Under the pieces are notes generated by a model, which worked only from the letters and a program-made list of their open reading frames with translations, had not been told where the DNA came from and searched no databases. Positions 12,126 through 19,388 of a stretch of 40,453 bases of DNA are shown one piece after another. Location of the stretch: IMG/VR virus record IMGVR_UViG_3300036835_000336, positions 1 to 40,453 of that record, one strand, 5' to 3'. Source of the stretch: a virus. Within the stretch, counting starts at the first letter, position 1; each line of letters opens with the position of its first letter. Position numbers and translations under genes: made by a program.

Positions 12126-12974
12126 CTACGCGCTGAGCTCGCGCCGCGGGGCCGACTCGCGGCCCTCGAGGATGTCCTCCTCCTCGCCGGAGAAGAACTG
12201 CTCCGTGAGCTCTACCTGCTCGCGCAGATGCACCAGCCCGTCGAGGATCTCCTTCCGCTGCCAGGGCGTCAGCGCCTCGAGGTGCGCGCGGTTCTCGCGG
12301 AGCCACATGAGGGCCCGCGCCCACTCCGTCATCTGCCCGGTGATCGACCAGAACCGCTGAGCGATGGTCGTGGCCTGGGCGTGCGAGGCGTTGCTGCGCC
12401 CCCGCGCGCTCCTGGCCTGGTGCTGGCGGGCCTCCTCCTCGTCGGCCGCCTTCCGCATCGCCTTATTGGCCTTCGGGCTCGCGGCCATCGCCATCTCCGC
12501 CCGCTGGGCGCTCCCGCCGATGGCCTCAGCGGCGAGCGCGCCGCGCTCCTCGTTGCTCATGCCGGCGAGGAGGCTCGAGCGCGTCTCCGGCTTGCGCAGG
12601 GCCTCGCCCACCGCCGGAGCCGCGGGGAGGCCCTTCGTCTGCCGCGCGTCGTAGACCCCAGAGAAGGCAGCGACGGCGGCCTCGCTGACGTCGTAGCCCT
12701 CCGCGTCGGCGGGCACGAGGTCCTGGGCGGGCCGGACGAGCTCGAGCTCGAACAGCCGCTCCCAGGCCTCGAGGTGGCGGACGATGCGATCCTTCGACGT
12801 GCCCGCCTCGCGGGCGAACGCCGTAGCGCTCACCTTCGATTCGGCGCGATCGAGCCGATTCCCGCGGCCCTGGTCCTTCTCGACGGAGCAGGCGACGAGC
12901 AGCGCGAGGCGGACGTCCTTGCCCTGGCGGGAGAGCGCCCCGAACTCCCGGGCGTTCTCCTCTGCGCTCCTCAC
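12126..12974 (-). CDS. HTH-containing DNA-binding protein, function unknown
   Basis: A 282-residue protein from the GTG at 12974 (GTGA overlap with the upstream stop). An N-terminal helical region (GALSRQGKDVRLALLVACSVEKDQGRGNRLDRAESKVSATAFAREAGTSKDRIVRHLEAWERL) contains a clear helix-turn-helix, SATAFAREAGTSKDRIVRHL. The rest is helical and charged, with a hydrophobic helix region near LTPWQRKEILDGLVHLREQVELTEQFF. The HTH plus long helical tail recalls actinophage ParB/KorB-like or WhiB-region regulators, but I cannot assign it to a family. Confidence 0.65.
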   Translation of the reverse strand: MRSAEENAREFGALSRQGKDVRLALLVACSVEKDQGRGNRLDRAESKVSATAFAREAGTSKDRIVRHLEAWERLFELELVRPAQDLVPADAEGYDVSEAAVAAFSGVYDARQTKGLPAAPAVGEALRKPETRSSLLAGMSNEERGALAAEAIGGSAQRAEMAMAASPKANKAMRKAADEEEARQHQARSARGRSNASHAQATTIAQRFWSITGQMTEWARALMWLRENRAHLEALTPWQRKEILDGLVHLREQVELTEQFFSGEEEDILEGRESAPRRELSA

Positions 12975-13534
12975 TGGCCCTGGGGCCGCGGCAGGGCCCG
13001 GTCGATGCTGTTGCGGGCGTCGGCGATCATCGGCGGCACGTGGGCCGCCAGCGCCGGGTTGCGCCGCAGGTCGTCGGCGATGCGGCCCTGCGCGAGCTCC
13101 GCCGCCCTGGCCGCGCGCTCGAGGACCGGGCGGAGCCTGAAGGCCGCGACGATGCTGGGCTCGCAGGAGGCGAACCGCGCCGTCTTGCGCACCACCACAG
13201 AGCCGCCGTCGGCCGTCTGCACGCGGCGCTGGACGCTCGCGGAGCACAGCGAGTAGCCGCCGTTCTCCGTGGGGAAGTCCTCGAGCGCGCGGTAGACGGG
13301 GCCCGCCGGCCTGGTGTCCTCCGTCATGATGCCGTTGAGGTCCTCCGCGACCTCCGCGTCGTAGTCGTCGGCGACGAGAGAGACGCGCATCTCGTCGGCG
13401 ATGAGCGCCTGCTCATCGATGTCGCCGATGTCGCCGACCGCGCGCGCCACCAACTCGTGCGCGATGGCCCTCGCCCTCCGCTCCTCGTTCAGGAGCCTCG
13501 CGGCCTTCAGGACGTCAAAGGTGTCCGGGAGCAT
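12971..13534 (-). CDS. hypothetical protein
   Basis: A 187-residue protein starting MLPDTFDVLKAARLLNEERRARAIAHELVARAVGDIGDIDEQALIADE. An acidic central region is followed by a possible beta segment (GSVVVRKTARFASCEPSIVAAFRLRP) and a helical C-terminus. GGGAGG precedes the ATG, and the promoter at 13629-13610 reads into it. It probably acts with the downstream HTH protein, to which it is coupled. No family recognised. Confidence 0.65.
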   Translation of the reverse strand: MLPDTFDVLKAARLLNEERRARAIAHELVARAVGDIGDIDEQALIADEMRVSLVADDYDAEVAEDLNGIMTEDTRPAGPVYRALEDFPTENGGYSLCSASVQRRVQTADGGSVVVRKTARFASCEPSIVAAFRLRPVLERAARAAELAQGRIADDLRRNPALAAHVPPMIADARNSIDRALPRPQGQ

Positions 13535-13609
13535 CAACTCCCCACCTCCCTCTCGCGGCGCTATGCCGCACTCGTCGGTTCAGGAGCCCCGCCGGCCTGC
13601 CTGGGGCCC

Positions 13610-13657
13610 CGGGTACGCGAGCGACGCTACTCCCCCGCGCTGCCGCTTGCAAGCGGC
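13610..13657 (-). promoter_or_regulatory. early promoter with upstream 16-base palindrome
   Basis: Minus-strand TAGCGT (13629-13624) followed after seven bases by GTACCCG (13616-13610). Upstream, where the -35 region should be, GCCGCTTGCAAGCGGC at 13642-13657 is a perfect palindrome and a likely protein-binding site. It drives 12971-13534 and 12126-12974 with an untranslated leader of about 75 bases. Confidence 0.6.
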
Positions 13658-13667
13658 CGGAAACGGC

Positions 13668-13734
13668 GAGGGCGGCGCTCCCCCCAGGCGCGCCGCCCTC
13701 TACCCGTTCCCCCCGCGGCCTACCCCTAGGCCGC
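13668..13734 (-). terminator. tandem hairpins after the 14.98-13.74 kb unit
   Basis: Two perfect hairpins follow the stop of 13742-13960 on the minus strand: GCGGCCTA (13715-13722) with TAGGCCGC (13727-13734), loop CCCC; then an 11-base stem, 13668-13678 with 13690-13700. Together they separate this unit from the next promoter. Confidence 0.65.
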
Positions 13735-13741
13735 AGGCTTC

Positions 13742-13960
13742 CTAGCGCGGCCAGCCCGTCTCGCCGCTATGCCAGCGCCGCAGGAACTCCCCGCGGTCGC
13801 TGAGCGGCGGGGGCGGCGCCGGAGGCGCCTCGAGCCCCTCCTCGCGCATCTGGCGGGCGAGCTCGAGCGCTACCTCGCTGTCGGTCATGCGGGCGATGGC
13901 GGGCTCCATCTCCTCCGCCGTCATCGCGAGCAGCCGCTCGCGGTTCTCGCGCGCGCCCAT
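13742..13960 (-). CDS. small hypothetical protein
   Basis: A 72-residue protein, MGARENRERLLAMTAEEMEPAIARMTDSEVALELARQMREEGLEAPPAPPPPLSDRG.... It is helical with a Pro-rich linker and an aromatic end (EFLRRWHSGETGW). The ATG overlaps the upstream TGA (TGATG). No family recognised. Confidence 0.6.
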   Translation of the reverse strand: MGARENRERLLAMTAEEMEPAIARMTDSEVALELARQMREEGLEAPPAPPPPLSDRGEFLRRWHSGETGWPR

Positions 13961-14175
13961 CAGAGCCCCCGCTCCCGCCGGATGCGGGCTACCTCGAGGA
14001 GGTCGAGCTCCTGCCCCAGCCGCTCGAGGGCGTCGGCGGGGCCGCCGCCGATGAACTCCCGGCCGGCGAGCTCTGCGCTGGCGGAGCCCCCGGGGGAGCC
14101 CGTGGCGTCTACGACCCGGGCCCCCCACTCGTCGTCGTCGCGCCGCAGCGCGATGCGGATGCTCTCCTCGCTCAT
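13960..14175 (-). CDS. small hypothetical protein
   Basis: A 71-residue protein, MSEESIRIALRRDDDEWGARVVDATGSPGGSASAELAGREFIGGGPADALERLGQELDLLEVARIRRERG. The layout of a short beta hairpin followed by a helix is reminiscent of HicB-type small domains, but a match is not certain. ATGA overlap with the transglycosylase-like gene upstream. Confidence 0.6.
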   Translation of the reverse strand: MSEESIRIALRRDDDEWGARVVDATGSPGGSASAELAGREFIGGGPADALERLGQELDLLEVARIRRERGL

Positions 14176-14984
14176 GCCGCCACCTCCGTGCGGGCCAGCG
14201 CGCGCTCTACGAGCTCGCGGTGGAGCTCGAGCCGGGCGGCCGGCGCCTCGAGCTCGAGCGCGCGGTTGAGGTTCGCGATCGCGCGCGTCAGGCCGGAGCG
14301 CTGGCCGGCGAGGTGCAGGCGGCGCGCCTCAGCGGCGCGGTCGACCCAGGCGAGCCCGCCGTCGAGGTACGTCTTGCGGAAGCGCGCCCACTTGCTCCCG
14401 TCGAAGGAGTCGGCGGCGCCGGTAGCGACGATGAGGTCGAAGCGGCGCTTCGTGTTGACGCGGCCCCAGTGGACCCAGAGCCCCAGGCGCTTCGCCTCGC
14501 GGGCGAGCTCCGCGGCCTCCGGGCCCTCCTTCCACTCCGTGCTGCCGCCGATGAACAGCGCCTCGAGGCGCGGCGCGAGCTCGCGGAGCTCTGAGAGCTC
14601 GAGGCCGTCCTGCGCGACGAAGGCGAGCGGCAGGCCGCGGCGCTCGAGCTCAGGCGCCCAGCGGTCGAAGCTCTCGCGGGTAGCGGCGGCGTCGCCTACG
14701 ACGTCGGGGACGGAGACGAACAGGCAGCCCGGCAGCCCCTCGAGGCGGTCGAGCATGTTGACGAACTTGCGCTCATCGAGGCCCTGGAAGCAGTCGTTGT
14801 CGGCGGCCCAGGGGATGCCGGCCTCCGCGGTGAGCTCGACGCTCGAGAGGTGGCGGGGCTGTAGCAGCCGGCCCAGGCGCGGGTGGACGGCCTCGCCGTT
14901 CGGGCCGGGGTGCTGGTGCAGGCTGGGGTGCGCCGTCGTCACCAAGATGATCGGGGCGGCGGGGGCGTCGGTCGGGCGGGGCAT
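14172..14984 (-). CDS. tRNA-guanine-transglycosylase-like protein (TGT/DpdA-like)
   Basis: A 270-residue protein resembling phage proteins annotated as queuine tRNA-ribosyltransferase-like, with a TIM-barrel style order of motifs: IPWAADNDCFQGLD (57-70, the ADND being a likely catalytic Asp), FVSVPDVVGD (89-98), FVAQDG (122-127), LFIGGSTEWKEG (143-154), VHWGRVNTKRRFD (171-183) and ADSFDGSKWARF (191-202). TGT enzymes swap guanine for 7-deazaguanines in tRNA; DpdA relatives do so in DNA. No preQ0 synthesis genes are visible here, so the substrate would come from the host or be different. The early promoter at 15024-15002 lies directly upstream. Confidence 0.7.
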   Translation of the reverse strand: MPRPTDAPAAPIILVTTAHPSLHQHPGPNGEAVHPRLGRLLQPRHLSSVELTAEAGIPWAADNDCFQGLDERKFVNMLDRLEGLPGCLFVSVPDVVGDAAATRESFDRWAPELERRGLPLAFVAQDGLELSELRELAPRLEALFIGGSTEWKEGPEAAELAREAKRLGLWVHWGRVNTKRRFDLIVATGAADSFDGSKWARFRKTYLDGGLAWVDRAAEARRLHLAGQRSGLTRAIANLNRALELEAPAARLELHRELVERALARTEVAA

Positions 14985-15001
14985 AGCGGGGCTCCTTCGG
15001 G

Positions 15002-15024
15002 GTTCGGGTACGCGCTGCATTGTA
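15002..15024 (-). promoter_or_regulatory. early promoter with GTACCCGAAC leader
   Basis: Minus-strand TACAAT (15024-15019) followed after seven bases by GTACCCGAAC (15011-15002), then GAAGGAG and the ATG at 14984. It shares CTAGTACAATGC and GCGTACCCGAACCCC with the 9.5 kb promoter, making these two the clearest members of the set. Confidence 0.7.
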
Positions 15025-15054
15025 CTAGCTATATCGGCAGCGCTGCCGGGGCCC

Positions 15055-15381
15055 TTAGCCCCCGGGGTCGGGGAGCCGCTCGAGCTCCTCCTCCGCCCAG
15101 GCGAGCCGGAGCTCGAGGCGTGGGTCGGGGCCGTCGTAGCGGCGCGAGAGGTAGGAGTAGGCGCGCGGGCCCAGCCGCTCGAACGCGTAGTCGAGGCAGC
15201 GCTCCGGCAACTGGTCGACGCGGATGCGCTTGCTCCTCGCGTGGTAGCCGTAGTGGCACTCGAGGCAGAGCGAGACGAGGTTCCGGGGGTCCGTCGTCCC
15301 GCCGTGCTGCTCCCAGACGACGTGGTGCTCCTGGCACCAGCGCCGCTCGCCGCAGCGCAGACAGCGCCGCTTACGCGCCAT
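15055..15381 (-). CDS. HNH endonuclease
   Basis: A 108-residue protein: CLRCGERRWCQEHHVVWEQHGGTTDPRNLVSLCLECHYGYH (residues 7-47) contains both CxxC knuckles, the EHH core and the Asn/His of HNH nucleases. The C-terminus is helical (RLELRLAWAEEELERLPD). It may nick DNA during replication or packaging, or be a mobile homing-type insertion between the oxygenase and the transglycosylase-like gene. The ATG overlaps the end of the oxygenase gene by 11 bases. Confidence 0.85.
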   Translation of the reverse strand: MARKRRCLRCGERRWCQEHHVVWEQHGGTTDPRNLVSLCLECHYGYHARSKRIRVDQLPERCLDYAFERLGPRAYSYLSRRYDGPDPRLELRLAWAEEELERLPDPGG

Positions 15382-16582
15382 GCTGGGCGTGGTCGGGGAG
15401 CGCCTCCTCCGCCGCGGCCAGCGCGGCGACCGTCTCGTCCGTGGCGATGGCGTCGGCGACGAGGTGGATGCGCTGGCTCTCCCCGCCGTTGACGGCGGTG
15501 TGCGGCTTGCGGACGTCGAGGAAGTAGACGCCGCCGCGGCGCATGACGAGACTCCGCGGGACGCCGTTGAGGTCCCAGGAGCGGAAGACGACCTCCGGGT
15601 TCGTTACGAGCGGGATGTGGAGGCGGACGAGCCGGCCGGGCTCCGCCCCTGCGTCGGCGTCGGTGATGTCGGCGTGGCGCTCGAGCTCGCCGCCGCCAGG
15701 CGCCAGGCTCATCAGCCTGATGCGCTCGAACTGCTCGCAGGGGAGGGCGGCGAGGATGGGCTCGACCGCCTTCAGCTGCTCCCGCAGCGGCGTGTCGCGC
15801 GGCTCGAGCTCGAGGTCGGCGGGGTGCTCGCGCTTCCACTTGCGGTTCATCTCCGCCGGCTTCTCGATGCGAGCGGGGTCGTCGTAGAAGCCCCGCAGGC
15901 TGAGCGCCGCCCAGGAGCCGCCCTTGTTGTAGGAGGAGTAGTGCTGCGCGTAGCCGCCGTCGAGGGCCTCGACCTGGGCGACGAGCGCGGAGAGCGCGGC
16001 CGGCGAGAGGATGCGCTCGAGGCGCGCGAGGCCGACGGCCTGGTGCTGCGGGTACGGGGGCGGCGCGAGGTCGCGGGGGACGTAGACGCCCCGCATCTCT
16101 GAGCTCGCCGCAATCTTGACGGCGGCGAGCGCGAGCTCGAGGGCGTCGGCGAGGAGCCGCTCCCCTGGGTGCTCCTGCCAGAGCTCAAGCGCGAGTCGCC
16201 GGCGAGCGCCGGCGAGCGTGGCGGCCACGGCCAGCCAGCCCTCCTCGCGCGTATGCCCCTGCCAGGCGACGCGGCTGACATGCCCCATGCCAGGCTCGAG
16301 GCGCAGGCGCGCGGAGCCGGTGAAGTCCTTGACGCCCTGCCGGCGCTGCATCGCGCGCGCCACGAGCGCCCAGAGCGGCCGGCCGTCCTCCGCCGGCGGG
16401 CCCCAGGCGATGCGGCCCTCCTCGAGGGCGCCGACGAGGTCGACCTCACTGAAGCGGCCGAAGCCGCCGTGGATCATCCCGGCGTCATGCTCCGCGAAGA
16501 CTGACGTCATACGCTTGAGCTCCTCGACGGAGTACCCCTTCGCCCACGCGGGCCCCTCATGCCCCTTCTCGAGCTCAGCCAT
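15371..16582 (-). CDS. GNAT-like domain fused to aspartyl/asparaginyl beta-hydroxylase-like oxygenase
   Basis: A 403-residue protein. The C-terminal domain (about 205-380) has the iron and 2-oxoglutarate pattern of the Asp/Asn beta-hydroxylase family: GGELERHADI with H303 and D305, RLHIPLVTNPEVVFRSWD, then FLDVRKPHTAVNGGESQRIHLV with H361 as third metal ligand and R371 for 2-oxoglutarate. The N-terminal 165 residues (IHGGFGRFSEVDLVGALEEGRIAW...VKDFTGSARLRLEPG) look like a divergent GNAT acyltransferase, with less certainty. Such oxygenases hydroxylate side chains or other substrates. Its place beside the transglycosylase-like gene suggests nucleic-acid modification, but a protein target is equally possible. 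Confidence 0.75.
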   Translation of the reverse strand: MAELEKGHEGPAWAKGYSVEELKRMTSVFAEHDAGMIHGGFGRFSEVDLVGALEEGRIAWGPPAEDGRPLWALVARAMQRRQGVKDFTGSARLRLEPGMGHVSRVAWQGHTREEGWLAVAATLAGARRRLALELWQEHPGERLLADALELALAAVKIAASSEMRGVYVPRDLAPPPYPQHQAVGLARLERILSPAALSALVAQVEALDGGYAQHYSSYNKGGSWAALSLRGFYDDPARIEKPAEMNRKWKREHPADLELEPRDTPLREQLKAVEPILAALPCEQFERIRLMSLAPGGGELERHADITDADAGAEPGRLVRLHIPLVTNPEVVFRSWDLNGVPRSLVMRRGGVYFLDVRKPHTAVNGGESQRIHLVADAIATDETVAALAAAEEALPDHAQHGA

Positions 16583-17657
16583 TCGTCATCCCCTCGATCT
16601 CTGCGTCGTCGGCCAGTTTGTGCAGGCCGAAGCGCCGGCCCGTCGCGTACCCCTCGAGGTTGCGGCTGACCTTCCAGCCCAGCACCGCCTCCCCGCGGTC
16701 GGAGCGGACCACGATGGGGCCGTTGTCGCTCACCCAGGCCTTGAGCGCCTTCGTCCGCCGCTCTTTGACCGCATCGGCGACCACCCACTCCGCCGCCCAG
16801 TTCTGGGCGACCTCGAGGTTGCTGATGCCGCCGGCGCCTCGCTGCTCCCGGCTGGCGGGGCAGTGGGCGGGACGCGGGCAGTAGCGGCAGTGGGCGCCGG
16901 GCTGCGGCTCCCAGCGGCCCGTCGCCTTCGCCTCCTCGAGGCCGGCGATGCCGGCGAGGAGCTCAGCCTCGACCTCCTCGAGGTCGCCGCGGTAGAGCGT
17001 TGCCTCGCGCACCTCGTCGACGAGCGGGTACTGCTCCCGCAGCGTGCAGCGCTCGAGGCCCGGGTACGTCTTCAGCACGAGGTAGCCGTAGCTCCTCTGC
17101 TGGAAGTAGCCGCGCTCGCTGATGGCGCTCTTCGGCGGGACCGCCCACGTCAGCTTGTAGTCGAGGACGATGCCGCCGCCGGGCGGGTCTGCGAGCAGGG
17201 CGTCGGGCTGGCCCGTCAGTTGGACGACCTCGCCCGTGTGCGGGAGGTAGAGGTCGGCGTAGAGGCGGTGCTCGACCTGGACGAGGTGCTCGATCGTCCA
17301 GGAGTTGTTGAGCGCCCACTTGATGCAGGCGACCCGTACGTTGCGGAGGTACCGGGCCGGCACATGCGGGGCGCCTGGCGCCACCATCTGCTCGTTGAGG
17401 ATGGCGAGGCAGTCCTCCGGCGAGATGCGCGGCTCGCGCTCCCGCCGCATCGTTCTCAGCGCCTCCGCGAACGTCGCGTGCATAAGCGTGCCGGCCGCGG
17501 CCTCCGGGCCCTGGATGTCTGGGCTCTCGAGCCGCCACTTGGTCGCCAGCGGGCAGTTGTCCCAGGAGGCGAGAACGCTCTGGCGGTACAGGCCGTCGGT
17601 GCCGTCGCCTGGCATCTCGAGCGAGCTCGAGGGCCTCGCGGTCGCCACGGCGCTCAT
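16575..17657 (-). CDS. Cas4/RecB-like exonuclease with Fe-S cysteine set
   Basis: A 360-residue PD-(D/E)XK nuclease. GTLMHATFAEAL gives the conserved His (H60), LTGQPDAL the first Asp (D152), IVLDYKLTW the D-x-K pair (D166, K168) and QRSYGYL the QxxxY motif. One Cys near the N-terminus (NCPL, C35) plus three near the C-terminus (C257, C260, C266 in HCRYCPRPAHC) match the four-Cys iron-sulfur cluster of Cas4, AddB and related nucleases. It resects double-stranded ends so that the RecT-like protein encoded just upstream can anneal single strands. Confidence 0.85.
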   Translation of the reverse strand: MSAVATARPSSSLEMPGDGTDGLYRQSVLASWDNCPLATKWRLESPDIQGPEAAAGTLMHATFAEALRTMRREREPRISPEDCLAILNEQMVAPGAPHVPARYLRNVRVACIKWALNNSWTIEHLVQVEHRLYADLYLPHTGEVVQLTGQPDALLADPPGGGIVLDYKLTWAVPPKSAISERGYFQQRSYGYLVLKTYPGLERCTLREQYPLVDEVREATLYRGDLEEVEAELLAGIAGLEEAKATGRWEPQPGAHCRYCPRPAHCPASREQRGAGGISNLEVAQNWAAEWVVADAVKERRTKALKAWVSDNGPIVVRSDRGEAVLGWKVSRNLEGYATGRRFGLHKLADDAEIEGMTNG

Positions 17658-19114
17658 GCCCGACTCTCGTAGGCGTCGATGGCGGCCCTGAGCTCCGCGA
17701 TGTTGGAGTCGACCTCGTCGACGCTCATGCCCTGCCCCTCGAGGTACTCCGGGTCTGCCTTGACGTCCTGCCAGTAGGCGAGGTCGGCTCTGAGCTCCTC
17801 GAGGTTGGCCTCCGGGACGGAGGAGGCGGCGGGCTCGAGCTCTGGGAGCTCAGTCGGCGCGTCGGGGTCCTCCGCCGCGGGCGGCTGCTCCGGCTCGAGG
17901 GGGTGCTGCGGCTCCTCCGGCTCCGGCTCTGGCGCCGGCCCCGGCTCCGGCTCCGTCGGGGGCGGTTCTGGCTCAGACGGCGCGGGCTCCTCCGCCGGCG
18001 GCTCTGGCTCCTCCTCCCCGATCTCGACGCCCAGCGGAACCGTCGACTCCGGCGGCTCCTCCTCGCGCGCGGGCTGCGCGCGCGCCTCCTCCTGCGCCGC
18101 AAACAGCGCCTCGAGCGGCCCCCCAGCACCCGCCGGAGGGGGAGCCGGCGGGGCCGGAGGCTCCGTCGTCCCTTCCGGAGGCACTGGCGCCGAATCGGGC
18201 CCAGGCGGGGCAGCCTGCGGCTCCTCCGGCGTCTCCTCCACAACTACGGCATCTGCTACCTCCTCGCGCCCCCCGTCGGGAGAGGCGACGAGAGTGGCGA
18301 GCTCGCCCTCGAGGCGCCGGGCGAGCGCGGCGACCATGACGGCGTCCTGGCCGCGGACGAGCAAGTCGATGGAGCCCGGGCTGTAGGAGTTGGGGGCCGC
18401 GGCGTTTATGGCGGCGAACAGCGGCTCGAGCTCCTGGCGGGCCTCGCTCGAGGGCCAGCCGATGTCGACGTCGAGGCTGACCTCGCCGGCGGCGCGCTCC
18501 TCGTTGAGCTCGACCTCGCCCTCGACAACGACGCCAGACAGCGGGATCGCCATCCGGAGCGCCTGGCGCTCAGCGGCGGCGAGAATCATGACGGAGCGCT
18601 GCGACCCCCACGGCGAGTACTTCAGCTTCGCCTCGCTGGTGGGGAGGTACTCCTCGAGCGGCGCGTAGAAGTAGCCGTAGGAGTCGGCGGTGCGCACCTC
18701 GCACCAGGCGCCCACGATCTGGCCCCGCCCCTTCTGCGAGCCGTTGTAGCCGTGCTCGATCTCCCGCGTCCCGTCCTTCAAGCGGTCGACGGTGAAGGAG
18801 TCGTTCTCGCGGACGATGTCGCCGTCGACGGAGGCATGAGCTCGCCGCGCGAGCTTCCGCAGGCCGTCGCGGCCGACCATGATGAGCAGCCGGCCGGTCC
18901 CTCCGTCTTTGCGCTCCGTCTTGACGCACCAGATCTCCCGCGCGAACGGGTCGAGGCCGTACCGGGCAGCGAGCTCGAGGAACATCCCTAGCTCCGCGTC
19001 GGTGGCGCCCTCCGCGACGGTGGCCTTGATGAGGCGGACTTGCTCCGGCTCGTAGTCGTAGCGGCGCCGGCGGAGCGCGGCCTCGTCTGGCGATACGACT
19101 TGGACGTCAGTCAT
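17654..19114 (-). CDS. recT: RecT-family single-strand annealing recombinase with long Pro/Glu tail
   Basis: A 486-residue protein. Residues 20-200 form a RecT domain (EGATDAELGMFLELAARYGLDPFAREIWCVK, LIMVGRDGLRKLARR, then YLPTSEAKLKYSPWGSQRSVMILAAAERQALRMAIPL). Residues about 290-440 are low-complexity Pro/Glu/Ala, and a short helical domain ends the chain (NLEELRADLAYWQDVKADPEYLEG...NIAELRAAIDAYES). Typical RecT proteins have about 270-330 residues, so the tail is an extension. RecT pairs complementary single strands for recombination and possibly genome circularisation. It is the first gene behind the early promoter at 19155-19132. Confidence 0.88.
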   Translation of the reverse strand: MTDVQVVSPDEAALRRRRYDYEPEQVRLIKATVAEGATDAELGMFLELAARYGLDPFAREIWCVKTERKDGGTGRLLIMVGRDGLRKLARRAHASVDGDIVRENDSFTVDRLKDGTREIEHGYNGSQKGRGQIVGAWCEVRTADSYGYFYAPLEEYLPTSEAKLKYSPWGSQRSVMILAAAERQALRMAIPLSGVVVEGEVELNEERAAGEVSLDVDIGWPSSEARQELEPLFAAINAAAPNSYSPGSIDLLVRGQDAVMVAALARRLEGELATLVASPDGGREEVADAVVVEETPEEPQAAPPGPDSAPVPPEGTTEPPAPPAPPPAGAGGPLEALFAAQEEARAQPAREEEPPESTVPLGVEIGEEEPEPPAEEPAPSEPEPPPTEPEPGPAPEPEPEEPQHPLEPEQPPAAEDPDAPTELPELEPAASSVPEANLEELRADLAYWQDVKADPEYLEGQGMSVDEVDSNIAELRAAIDAYESRA

Positions 19115-19131
19115 CCTGCTCCTCCCTCGAG

Positions 19132-19155
19132 GTTCGGGTACGACGGGCGAGCCTA
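19132..19155 (-). promoter_or_regulatory. early promoter for the recombination genes
   Basis: Minus-strand TAGGCT (19155-19150) followed after eight bases by GTACCCGAAC (19141-19132), then GAGGGAGGAG and the ATG at 19114. The leader is under 30 bases. It is the most upstream of the early promoters. Confidence 0.65.
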
Positions 19156-19160
19156 GCGCG

Positions 19161-19388
19161 TGGAGGAGCGGAACGGAGAACGCCAGCGTGCCGCCCCTCC
19201 CGGAAGGCGGCGGCGCCGGCGGCCAATGACGGCGGAGCGAGGCGCGAAGGTCTTGACGAGCCGGGAGACTCGCTGTACCCGAAGTGTTCCCCAGAGAGGG
19301 TCCTTCGCGGGGCGAGTATGAGGCCCCGGCCCTCGAGCGCTGGCGCTACGTCGACGCATCGATGCTACCCGTTGCGGGCCGGCGCGCT
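19161..19388. other. non-coding boundary between early and lysis regions
   Basis: I see no supported gene here. It separates the early promoter at 19132-19155 from the end of the collagen-like gene at 19389. On the plus strand it holds TTGACG (19253-19258) and GTACCCGAA (19275-19283), a possible promoter or operator pointing into the antisense strand of the collagen-like gene. Confidence 0.5.

Noticed and set aside
14188-15492. Long plus-strand open frames opposite the transglycosylase-like and oxygenase genes
   Set aside because: High GC content keeps antisense frames open. They lack ribosome binding sites, are rich in Arg, Ser and Ala, and lie opposite genes with clear domains.
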